From assembly GCA_900552115.1 (NCBI GenBank), contig URYP01000109.1, positions 1 to 7,321 on the forward strand: a stretch of 7,321 nt of DNA. Direction: 5' to 3'. The notes under the pieces are model-generated. The model ran no database searches, was not told the DNA's origin, and saw nothing but the letters and a program-made list of their open reading frames with translations. Position 1 is the first letter of the stretch; every line of letters begins with the position of its first letter. This DNA comes from an uncultured Oscillospiraceae bacterium. GTDB taxonomy: Bacteria > Bacillota > Clostridia > Oscillospirales > Acutalibacteraceae. Shown here piece by piece: positions 1-5,944 of the stretch. A program made the translations under genes and the position numbers.

Positions 1-474
1 AAAGATATCGTGACCGCTACCGCGGATAAGCTGATTGCGGACGCCGGCATCGAGATGACCTATCATGTGGGCACCATGATCGAGATTCCGCGCGCAGCCC
101 TGACCGCAGACGAAATCGCGAAAGAGGCGGAGTTCTTCTCCTTCGGCACCAACGACCTGACCCAGATGACCTTCGGCTTCAGCCGTGACGACGCGGGCAA
201 GTTCCTTGACGCCTACTATGACGCCAAGATCTATGAGTCCGATCCGTTTGCCCGTCTGGACCAGACGGGTGTGGGCAAGCTGGTGAAGATGGCCGCTGAC
301 CTGGGCCGTCAGACCCGTCCGGACATCAAGCTGGGCATCTGCGGCGAACACGGCGGTGACCCGTCGAGCGTGGAGTTCTGCCACAATGTGGGTCTCAACT
401 ACGTGTCCTGCTCGCCCTTCCGCGTGCCGATCGCCCGGTTGGCGGCGGCGCAGGCGGCGATCAAATCCAAATAA
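1..474 (+). CDS. ppdK: Pyruvate, phosphate dikinase, C-terminal fragment
   Basis: This is the last 157 codons of pyruvate phosphate dikinase, cut by the left window edge; the frame is open from base 1 (K-D-I-V-T-A) and ends at TAA 472-474. The enzyme interconverts PEP, AMP and PPi with pyruvate, ATP and Pi in the cytoplasm, and in anaerobes often serves glycolysis or gluconeogenesis. The fragment belongs to the C-terminal PEP/pyruvate-binding TIM-barrel domain. Visible family motifs are GTMIEIPRAAL, FFSFGTNDLTQMTFGFSRDD and, near the end, GICGEHGGDPSS, whose Cys is the catalytic acid/base known in the family. The terminal segment (SCSPFRVPIARLAAAQA) is also typical, so the natural C-terminus is present. 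No downstream gene is co-transcribed: a terminator begins about 80 bases after the stop. Identity is very secure; only the N-terminal part is missing. Confidence 0.97.
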   Translation, partial: KDIVTATADKLIADAGIEMTYHVGTMIEIPRAALTADEIAKEAEFFSFGTNDLTQMTFGFSRDDAGKFLDAYYDAKIYESDPFARLDQTGVGKLVKMAADLGRQTRPDIKLGICGEHGGDPSSVEFCHNVGLNYVSCSPFRVPIARLAAAQAAIKSK

Positions 475-554
475 TTGCCGCGATAACCTGTTACGATGCA
501 AAGGCGATTATCCAGCCGCTGCAAAAATCAGTATCCAATAAAGAAATAGAAATC

Positions 555-589
555 AGACCTTTGGCTTAACCGCCAAGGGTCTTTTTTTT
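555..589 (+). terminator. Rho-independent terminator of ppdK
   Basis: An 11-bp stem (AGACCTTTGGC at 555-565 with GCCAAGGGTCT at 572-582, one G-T pair) encloses the loop TTAACC. The last stem base and the following run give eight T in a row (582-589). It lies 80 bases after the ppdK stop on the same strand. Confidence 0.9.
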
Positions 590-612
590 ACCCGCATAGC
601 ACCTGAAAAGCC

Positions 613-640
613 TTGTAAAACAAGGAAATCTGTGTATAAA
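613..640 (+). promoter_or_regulatory. Possible weak promoter ahead of the orphan terminator
   Basis: TTGTAA (613-618) and TATAAA (635-640) are separated by 16 bases. The area is rich in short inverted repeats: CCTTG/CAAGG at 611-625 and GTGTAT (632-637) with ATACAC (652-657). This is the only reasonable sigma-A-like pair between the ppdK terminator and the hairpin at 753. Each hexamer departs from consensus, so the call is tentative. Confidence 0.3.
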
Positions 641-646
641 ACTAGA

Positions 647-787
647 ATTTGATACACGTCAAAAAACACAAAACTGTAGACAATCATGAGGATAGCGTTT
701 TTTTGCAGATGTACGCTAAAGACGCTTACATCGTGACATAACCTATTGCGCGAAACGAGCCCTGCTCTACAGAGCAGGGCTCGTTTT
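647..787 (+). ncRNA. Candidate small RNA ending in a strong terminator
   Basis: The stretch has no ORF with a ribosome binding site, yet ends in an almost ideal intrinsic terminator (753-787) that cannot serve ppdK, which already has its own. A transcript from the weak promoter at 613-640 would start near 647 and be about 140 nt. Inside it, GATGTA (708-713) can pair with TACATC (727-732), and ACGCT occurs twice (713-717 and 722-726), either of which could pair with AGCGT at 694-698, so alternative folds are possible. It matches no RNA family I recognise. The start is inferred and the terminator might simply be a backup for ppdK. Confidence 0.25.
753..787 (+). terminator. Strong rho-independent terminator with no upstream gene
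   Basis: A perfect 16-base inverted repeat (AAACGAGCCCTGCTCT at 753-768 and its complement at 771-786) surrounds a two-base centre and ends in TTTT. It is GC-rich and very stable. The T-run is short on the plus strand and shorter on the minus strand, so forward termination is favoured. Confidence 0.8.
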
Positions 788-1063
788 ATTTGGTGGAAGA
801 TAGACCAACCAATACAGCAATTAGTATAATCTTATTATCCTAACCGATGAACCAAAGCTATTGATTTGATCATCACAGGCAGTTTCATATTTTAAGATCA
901 AAAGTGTTGTATAATTGTAACGGGGTGTGACAAATGGTCACTACTCCTTTTCTACTTTTTCACTTATAATGGAAATATATTTCAATTTTGACATCTTTAT
1001 AGGAATTTGTCGATTAATCATTTATAATAGATACAGTTATTCTTTAAAAGGGAGGAAGCCTGT
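788..1063 (+). promoter_or_regulatory. AT-rich upstream regulatory region of the dlt-like operon
   Basis: This gene-free stretch leads into the operon at 1064. It contains four exact TATAAT boxes (825-830, 910-915, 965-970, 1023-1028), none with a good -35 at 16-18 bases, and one exact TTGACA (988-993) whose best -10 is the poor ATTAAT at 1013-1018. Short symmetric elements sit among them: GTGAC-AAATG-GTCAC (927-941), placed just after the expected start site of the 910 box; the perfect palindrome GAAATATATTTC (972-983), directly before TTGACA; and GATTAATC (1012-1019). Weak -35 boxes plus palindromes suggest a promoter controlled by an activator or repressor. Which box is used cannot be decided from sequence. 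Confidence 0.5.
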
Positions 1064-2593
1064 TTGAAAACCATTTTGGATTATCTGGAGGCATCTGCCG
1101 CCGCCCATCCCGATAAAATCCTGTTTGCCGATGAATCGGAGGCCATTTCCTATAAAGACTTTACGAATAAGGCCCGCGCGGTTGGCACCTGTTTATCCCG
1201 TATCGGTGTTCGCCACGCTCCCATTGCGGTATTGATGGAAAAAAGCGTCCGCAATCTGGTTGCCATGATGGGCGTTGCCTACAGCGGTAATTTTTATGTC
1301 GTGGTGGACGTTCATATGCCAGCCGAACGGATATGCACGATTTTGAATACGCTGAACCCAGCCGCGCTGTTCACGGAAAAGGCACAGCTTGAGCAGGTGA
1401 AAACCCTGCCCTACGACGGCCCTGTTATTGCCTTTGAAGAAGCTGCAGCCATTTCTCCGGACGATGCCGTGCTGGAGGCGATCCACGCCGACTGTATCGA
1501 TACCGACCCACTGTATACGCTGTTCACCTCCGGTTCTACCGGTGTTCCCAAAGGCACCGTCGTCTGTCACAGAAGCGTCATAGCCTATGCCAAGTGGGTG
1601 CGGGATACCTTTTCAATCGGTAGCGACACGGTATTTGGCAACCAGACCCCCTTCTATTTCAGCATGTCGGTTCTCGATATTTTTACCACCATGCTGGCCG
1701 GTGCGACCATGCACATCATCCCTAAGGCGTATTTTTCTTTCCCGGTCAAGCTGTTTCACTTTTTGCAGGAGCGGCAGGTCAACACCATATACTGGGTGCC
1801 GTCCGCGCTCAGCATCGTCGCCAATATGAAAACCTTTGATTACCTGACTCTGCCGGCGTTGCGCAAGGTACTCTTTGCCGGGGAGGTCATGCCCACCAAA
1901 CAGCTCAACGTCTGGATATCCCATCTGCCCGGCGTTCTGTTTGCCAATTTATACGGGCCTACCGAGGTCACCGATATCTGCTCCTATTATGTGGTTGACC
2001 GGCCCTTTGCGGACGACGAGCCGCTGCCTATCGGCCGCCACTGCGACAATTGCGATCTTCTGATCCTGACAGAGGACGGCCGGCTGGCAGGTGATGGCGA
2101 GGTGGGCGAATTATGTGTGCGCGGCTCATTTTTGGCGTCCGGCTATTACAACAATCCCGAAAAAACGGCCGAGGTATTTATCCAGAATCCGCTCAATTCC
2201 CATTATCCCGAGATCATTTATAAAACCGGCGACTTGGTGAGGACAAATGAACGGGGTGAGCTGATCTATGTTTCCCGCAAGGATTTTCAGATTAAACACA
2301 TGGGATACCGCATTGAGCTGGGCGAGGTTGAAGCGGCCGTGAGTGCGATAGAGGGTGTGGCTGCTTGTGTTTGCATATATGACGCCAGTCGGGAAAAAAT
2401 CGTCCTCATATACGAGGGCGCCGAGTTGGATAAGCGGGAGATTGCCGCGCTGGCAAGAAAAAAACTGCCGGAGTATATGATGCCTGGCAAAATTATCCTG
2501 GTAACACACATTCCCCATAACGGCAGCGGAAAAATTGACCGGGCATTTTTAAAAACCAATTACACATCCCTAGAGAAACAGGAGGAAGTATAA
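1064..2593 (+). CDS. DltA-like AMP-forming adenylation enzyme (carrier-protein ligase)
   Basis: A 509-residue stand-alone adenylation enzyme, the usual length of DltA. It should activate a carboxylic acid with ATP and load it on the carrier protein encoded next. Core motifs are all present: A3 FTSGSTGVPKG (154-164), A5 NLYGPTEVT (295-303), A7 YKTGDLV (386-392), A8 KHMGYRIELGEVE (411-423) and A10 NGSGKIDR with catalytic Lys490. In the substrate pocket the A4 motif reads FYFSMSVLDIF, putting Ser200 where DltA has the Asp that holds the D-alanine amino group (FDLS). The FAGE segment (271-274) has Ala272 where DltA has Cys. Start TTG 1064 follows GGAGG (1051-1055) at 8 bases. It is the first gene of the operon and its TAA overlaps the next ATG by one base. 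The family is certain; D-alanine specificity is doubtful, so no dltA symbol is given. Confidence 0.9.
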   Translation: MKTILDYLEASAAAHPDKILFADESEAISYKDFTNKARAVGTCLSRIGVRHAPIAVLMEKSVRNLVAMMGVAYSGNFYVVVDVHMPAERICTILNTLNPAALFTEKAQLEQVKTLPYDGPVIAFEEAAAISPDDAVLEAIHADCIDTDPLYTLFTSGSTGVPKGTVVCHRSVIAYAKWVRDTFSIGSDTVFGNQTPFYFSMSVLDIFTTMLAGATMHIIPKAYFSFPVKLFHFLQERQVNTIYWVPSALSIVANMKTFDYLTLPALRKVLFAGEVMPTKQLNVWISHLPGVLFANLYGPTEVTDICSYYVVDRPFADDEPLPIGRHCDNCDLLILTEDGRLAGDGEVGELCVRGSFLASGYYNNPEKTAEVFIQNPLNSHYPEIIYKTGDLVRTNERGELIYVSRKDFQIKHMGYRIELGEVEAAVSAIEGVAACVCIYDASREKIVLIYEGAELDKREIAALARKKLPEYMMPGKIILVTHIPHNGSGKIDRAFLKTNYTSLEKQEEV

Positions 2594-2823
2594 TGCAAGA
2601 ATTACTGGAGATTTTAAGCGACATTAAACCGGGGATCGATTTTGAACACGAAACCGGGCTGATTGATAAGGGGCTTCTGGAATCGCTCACCATCATTACC
2701 ATTGTCAGCGAGCTCAATGATACGTTTGATATTGAAATCAGCGTGATGGATCTGATCCCTGAAAATTTCAACTCGGCCGCGGCCATGATGGCCATGATTG
2801 AGCGTTTGCAGAACGAGGAGTAA
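2593..2823 (+). CDS. DltC-like acyl/aminoacyl carrier protein
   Basis: A 76-residue acidic carrier protein of the DltC/ACP type, which holds the activated acyl group as a thioester on phosphopantetheine and passes it to the MBOAT protein. The attachment site is Ser31 in GLLESLTIITIVSEL, followed by the usual helix and a FDIEI segment, with IPENF at 55-59. The residue before the serine is Glu rather than the usual Asp of the DSL/DSM motif, a conservative change. ATG 2593 overlaps the stop of the ligase gene (TAATG) and has GGAGG at 2581-2585, so the two are translationally coupled. In standard dlt operons dltC follows dltB; here it precedes it. Confidence 0.9.
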   Translation: MQELLEILSDIKPGIDFEHETGLIDKGLLESLTIITIVSELNDTFDIEISVMDLIPENFNSAAAMMAMIERLQNEE

Positions 2824-2829
2824 ACGCGA

Positions 2830-4419
2830 ATGGGGTATACCACTTATTTTTTTATGATTTTCATTCTGGGAGGATCCCTGCTGCTGTATTATGCCGTTCC
2901 CAAACGGTTCCGGTGGTGTATTCTCCTGGCAGCCAGCTATCTGTTCTATAGTATTTCCAGCGGTTGGATGGCCATATTTATTCTGCTGTCCACCCTGTCC
3001 ATCTTTGGCGCGGGGCTGCTGCTGGGCCGCATCAGCGAGTCGTTTTCCAAGGCCAAAGCTCTTTGCCCCCGGGAAGAGAGAAAGATACTCAAACGGAAAG
3101 CCGTCCGCCGCAAAAAGTGGGTGGTGGCCGGTACTATAGCCGTTAACTTTGGCATCTTGTTCTTTTTCAAATATTTTAATTTTTTTGCCTCCAATGTTAA
3201 TCATTTGTTAAACCATTTTCCCTCGGTGCCGGGAATCCCGCTGCTGCGCCTGATTATGCCGTTGGGAATATCCTTTTACACCTTGCAGGCTGTCAGCTAT
3301 GTGGTGGATGTGTACCGCGGGCGCTGCCAGCCGGACCGGCATTTGGGCCGTCTAGCCCTGTTCGTGAGCTTTTTCCCCCAAATTGTGGAAGGGCCTATCG
3401 GACGTTACAACGATCTCGCTCCCCAGCTTTACGAAGGCCATTCGTTTGATTACCGCACCTTTACGTTTGGCCTGCAGCTGATGCTATGGGGCCTGTTTAA
3501 AAAAATAGTGATCGCCGACCGCGCCAATATGCTGGTGCAGACGGTGTTTTCCCATGACGCCAAATATTCCGGCACGGCGATACTGATGGCCATCCTTGTG
3601 TATACACTCCAAATTTATGCGGACTTTTCGGGAATGATGGATATGGTCAGCGGTATGGCACAGCTGTACGGTATCCATCTGGCCGAAAACTTTCGCCGGC
3701 CATTTTTCTCCCGCTCGGTCAATGAATTTTGGCGGAGATGGCATATCACGCTTGGCGCCTGGCTGCGGGATTACATTTTTTATCCGGTGTCTCTATCCAA
3801 GCCGTTTGGGAAAATCAGCAAGTTCTTTAAAAAGCACTGCGGTGACCATTTGGGCCAGTTTCTGCCGGCCGCTATGGCGCTGTTTTTTGTCTGGTTCGGC
3901 AACGGCGTCTGGCACGGTGCCAGCTGGAAATACATATTTTATGGCCTGTATTATTACGCGATTATGATGGCCGGGCTGTTGTTTGAACCGCTTATCCGCA
4001 AGCTCCAAAATCGCCTTCATATACGCCCCGACTCCCGGCCTTACCGCTGTTTTCAAATTTTCCGTACGTTCCTGTTGGTTAACATTGGCATGCTGATTTT
4101 TCGGGCGCCCGGCCTTCGTACCGCCTTTCGTATGCTCACCTCTGTCTTTTCCGAATTTTCTCTGCAAGCGTTTACGGATGGATCGCTTTTGCAGCTTGGA
4201 CTGGATTTGTACGATTATGCCGTTCTGCTGGGTGGCGTAGTCCTCCTGGTGGCCGTAGGGCTCCTGCAAGAAAAAGGCATACGGTTGAGGGAAAGCGTTG
4301 CTCGCCGCCATATCGTGCTGCGTTGGACCATTTATTTTGCCGCCATTTTTCTAGTAATTATTTTCGGTGCGTACGGCGACGGTTACGTGCCGGTTGAGCC
4401 GCTTTATGCGCAGTTTTAA
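2830..4419 (+). CDS. MBOAT family O-acyltransferase (DltB/AlgI-like)
   Basis: A 529-residue polytopic membrane protein of the membrane-bound O-acyltransferase family, expected to take the acyl group from the carrier protein on the inside and move it to an acceptor outside. Family hallmarks are NEFWRRWHITLGAWLRDYIF (298-317, His305) and GNGVWHGASWKYIFYG (357-372), in which His362 is the catalytic His by comparison with DltB and AlgI. PLGISFYTLQAVSYVVDVYRG (144-164) and FFPQIVEGPIGRY (181-193) are also typical. Length fits AlgI-type members better than DltB (about 400 residues). The C-terminus EPLYAQF resembles the FIYFQF ending of this family. ATG 2830 follows GAGGAG (2815-2820), which lies inside the end of the carrier gene, six bases after its stop. 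The acceptor polymer is unknown. Confidence 0.93.
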   Translation: MGYTTYFFMIFILGGSLLLYYAVPKRFRWCILLAASYLFYSISSGWMAIFILLSTLSIFGAGLLLGRISESFSKAKALCPREERKILKRKAVRRKKWVVAGTIAVNFGILFFFKYFNFFASNVNHLLNHFPSVPGIPLLRLIMPLGISFYTLQAVSYVVDVYRGRCQPDRHLGRLALFVSFFPQIVEGPIGRYNDLAPQLYEGHSFDYRTFTFGLQLMLWGLFKKIVIADRANMLVQTVFSHDAKYSGTAILMAILVYTLQIYADFSGMMDMVSGMAQLYGIHLAENFRRPFFSRSVNEFWRRWHITLGAWLRDYIFYPVSLSKPFGKISKFFKKHCGDHLGQFLPAAMALFFVWFGNGVWHGASWKYIFYGLYYYAIMMAGLLFEPLIRKLQNRLHIRPDSRPYRCFQIFRTFLLVNIGMLIFRAPGLRTAFRMLTSVFSEFSLQAFTDGSLLQLGLDLYDYAVLLGGVVLLVAVGLLQEKGIRLRESVARRHIVLRWTIYFAAIFLVIIFGAYGDGYVPVEPLYAQF

Positions 4420-4431
4420 GGAGGGTCTCTC

Positions 4432-5427
4432 TTGGAGCAACCTATCAGCCGCCGGAGTATGCTGCTGCGGGTCTTTTGCTTTATCGCCATTTTGGGGGTG
4501 CTGCTGTCCGGCTTATCCTATTTCCTGACTCCCAAAACTATTGTCCGCGATAACTTCTGGAGTGAGAAGAACGCGCGCGGCTTTTTGGCCGAGCCCGATC
4601 ATTCACTGGATATAATCGGCTTGGGGCACAGTTCTCTTTATGCGGGTTTTTCTCCTCTGGAGCTTTGGAACGCCTATGGATACACCAGCTACGCCGCATC
4701 CCAGCCTCACCAGTCGGTACAGCAATCCTACGAGTTGCTTAAGGAGGCTTTTGCCCATCAAACGCCAAAGCTGGTTATACTGGAAACCGATATGTTTATT
4801 GACGGCATATGGGATTTGAAAGAAGCGGATACCCTTGTAGACCATACTCTCCAAAACCTGTTTCCCGTGTTGAAATACCATAATCGGTGGAAATCCCTCG
4901 ACTGGGGCCAGCTCGCACAACCGCCGGAATATGATCGGTATTCCCCCGACAAGGGATACCGTCCCTCATCCCGCGTAGGCCGGTACCGTCCAAAGTCGAT
5001 AAAAGATAAAAAAACGGCCCCTATTCCTCTCATTACCACCCTGTACCTTAATAAAATACTGTCGTTGTGTGAGCAAAACCAGGCACAGGTTTTAATGGTA
5101 CAGATGCCGATCAACTCCTGGACGGAAGCGGACCATAAGGCCGTAGCGGATATTGCCTCCGCGAGGGATATTCCTTTTATCGATTTTAAACAGAATTCAG
5201 ATTTGATAAAGGTGGACTGGCACAAGGATTTTCGAGATTCCGGCCGCCATTTAAACGACAGGGGGGCGAAAAAGACCACCCTGTATCTGGGAGAATTTAT
5301 CAAAGAGCATTATGCCCTGACCGATCACCGAAAGGATAAACGATTTGCCCAGTGGGATCAGGACTATCAAGCTTTTCTCAAGGGTAAAAAGGCCGAAAAA
5401 TCAAAGGCGTTTTCCGCCTCTGCTTAG
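4432..5427 (+). CDS. Membrane-anchored SGNH-type (DltD-like) protein
   Basis: A 331-residue protein with one N-terminal hydrophobic segment (about 11-32) after Arg-rich ISRR, suggesting a signal anchor with the rest outside the membrane. The downstream domain looks SGNH/DltD-like: an early nucleophile block DIIGLGHSSLYAGF (60-73), where Ser67 matches the Ser of the G-S-S motif in DltD, and a late FRDSGRHLNDRGAKK (267-281) supplying Asp269 and His273 as probable triad members. It is shorter than typical DltD (about 400 residues). As last gene of the operon it probably works with the MBOAT protein in the final transfer, hydrolysis or acceptor recognition. TTG 4432 is preceded by AAGGAGGG (4418-4425), which overlaps the stop of the MBOAT gene. 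The C-terminal tail is Lys/Ala/Ser-rich. No clear terminator follows. The fold is inferred from motifs by eye. Confidence 0.8.
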   Translation: MEQPISRRSMLLRVFCFIAILGVLLSGLSYFLTPKTIVRDNFWSEKNARGFLAEPDHSLDIIGLGHSSLYAGFSPLELWNAYGYTSYAASQPHQSVQQSYELLKEAFAHQTPKLVILETDMFIDGIWDLKEADTLVDHTLQNLFPVLKYHNRWKSLDWGQLAQPPEYDRYSPDKGYRPSSRVGRYRPKSIKDKKTAPIPLITTLYLNKILSLCEQNQAQVLMVQMPINSWTEADHKAVADIASARDIPFIDFKQNSDLIKVDWHKDFRDSGRHLNDRGAKKTTLYLGEFIKEHYALTDHRKDKRFAQWDQDYQAFLKGKKAEKSKAFSASA

Positions 5428-5475
5428 AAAGCGCCGGCTGTTATACAACGGTTCGCTGAGCGGCAGGGAACATCG

Positions 5476-5700
5476 TTATTTCCCGTACACTCGCAGGATG
5501 TTATATAAATCGATTACCAGTTCGCCCGGCATAGCTTCCGGATGCTGACTCTCCATTAAACACAGCCAACTGCTCCGGGTAAGCATAATAGGTTCCTCTG
5601 ATCCTTCAACGCTTTTTATAAACGGTATAGCTACCGTCCCACTCAAGCACGGAAAAACACGACGAAAAATTAATCCGTCCGGCATCTTGCATATTGACAA
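5476..5700 (-). CDS. Possible small reverse-strand hypothetical protein
   Basis: A 74-codon reading frame in the gap between the dlt-like operon and the riboswitch, running leftwards and ending at 5476. I do not recognise it. The predicted protein has no membrane segment; it ends in an amphipathic stretch (ELVIDLYNILRVYGK) and contains WLCLMESQHPEAMPGE. Codon use is not obviously abnormal. Against it, the TTG at 5700 has GGGAG only three bases upstream, the alternative ATG at 5685 has that GGGAG 18 bases away, and no terminator follows. If real, it is transcribed divergently from the riboswitch, perhaps using the symmetric GCTATAATATAGC (5715-5727). It could equally be a chance ORF. Confidence 0.3.
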   Translation of the reverse strand: MSICKMPDGLIFRRVFPCLSGTVAIPFIKSVEGSEEPIMLTRSSWLCLMESQHPEAMPGELVIDLYNILRVYGK

Positions 5701-5722
5701 ATTCTCCCGGGAAAGCTATAAT
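5694..5722 (+). promoter_or_regulatory. Consensus sigma-A promoter for the riboswitch-oadB unit
   Basis: TTGACA (5694-5699) and TATAAT (5717-5722) are both perfect, with an optimal 17-base spacer, predicting a start near 5729-5730. The -10 lies within the inverted repeat GCTATA-A-TATAGC (5715-5727). Such a strong promoter suits control by attenuation in the leader rather than by an activator. Confidence 0.92.
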
Positions 5723-5735
5723 ATAGCCGTCCGTA

Positions 5736-5845
5736 AGGAAATAAAAGGGAGTAGCTGGCAGCCGCAGGGCTGGAACAGAAGTCGTCAGGTCGACCGAAGG
5801 CCATTTATCGGTCCGTTTCTGTTTGAAATAGCGAGACTTTTATGG
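5736..5845 (+). promoter_or_regulatory. yybP-ykoY-type manganese riboswitch aptamer
   Basis: The leader carries the conserved core of the yybP-ykoY class, which senses Mn2+. P1 is ATAAAAG (5741-5747) with CTTTTAT (5837-5843). GGAGTAGC follows (5748-5755). P2 is CAGCC/GGCTG (5759-5763 with 5768-5772). The long arm is AACAGAA (5774-5780) with TTCTGTT (5817-5823), containing AAGTCGTCAGG and an inner GACCGA/TCGGTC hairpin (5792-5797 with 5808-5813). ATAGCGAGAC (5828-5837) matches the conserved 3' side. As I recall it, the Lactococcus lactis member has GGGGAGTAGC, AAGTCGTCAA and TTAGCAAGAC in the same positions. The 3' strand of P1 is also the 5' arm of the terminator at 5833-5877, so binding that stabilises P1 would prevent termination: an ON switch. 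Ligand identity rests on similarity to the class. Confidence 0.85.
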
Positions 5846-5877
5846 GGCTTTGTGCTGCCATAAAAGTCTCTTTTTTT
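5833..5877 (+). terminator. Riboswitch-controlled intrinsic terminator
   Basis: GAGACTTTTATGG (5833-5845) pairs perfectly over 13 bp with CCATAAAAGTCTC (5858-5870) around a 12-base loop, followed by seven T (5871-5877). Its 5' arm includes the 3' strand of aptamer stem P1 (5837-5843), so the two structures exclude each other. Confidence 0.93.
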
Positions 5878-5944
5878 ATGGTTGGCTAAGCCTATTTTCA
5901 GCACCAGTATGAACTATATTATTTTGAAGGACGGTGGGTATCCG

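Noticed and set aside
686..736. A 16-codon ORF inside the candidate small RNA.
   Set aside because: No ribosome binding site and a composition dominated by the T-run and short repeats; chance is the simplest explanation.
969..1067. A 32-codon ORF starting ATG 969 and overlapping the ligase start, considered as a leader peptide or a DltX-like small protein.
   Set aside because: No Shine-Dalgarno before the ATG, the start lies on a TATAAT box, and the peptide has neither a clear membrane helix nor the C-terminal FIYF-like motif of DltX.
1193..1570. Long reverse-strand ORFs inside the ligase, MBOAT and oadB genes (for example 1193-1570, 3793-4311, 5954-6547).
   Set aside because: They lie antisense to well-recognised genes, lack ribosome binding sites and give low-complexity or unrecognisable proteins; they are shadows of the true frames.
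5345..5548. A plus-strand 67-codon ORF overlapping the end of the DltD-like gene.
   Set aside because: Mostly out of frame with a convincing gene, very Arg/Ser-rich product and no ribosome binding site.
5617..5632. Inverted repeat ACGGTA-TAGC-TACCGT as a terminator for the dlt-like operon.
   Set aside because: The stem is only 6 bp, no T-run follows and it lies about 190 bases after the stop; it may be incidental.
5882..5944. N-terminal extension of the OadB-like protein from TTG 5882 (21 extra residues).
   Set aside because: It starts five bases after the terminator T-run without a Shine-Dalgarno; the GTG at 5945 has a bulged but good match and gives the usual family length.
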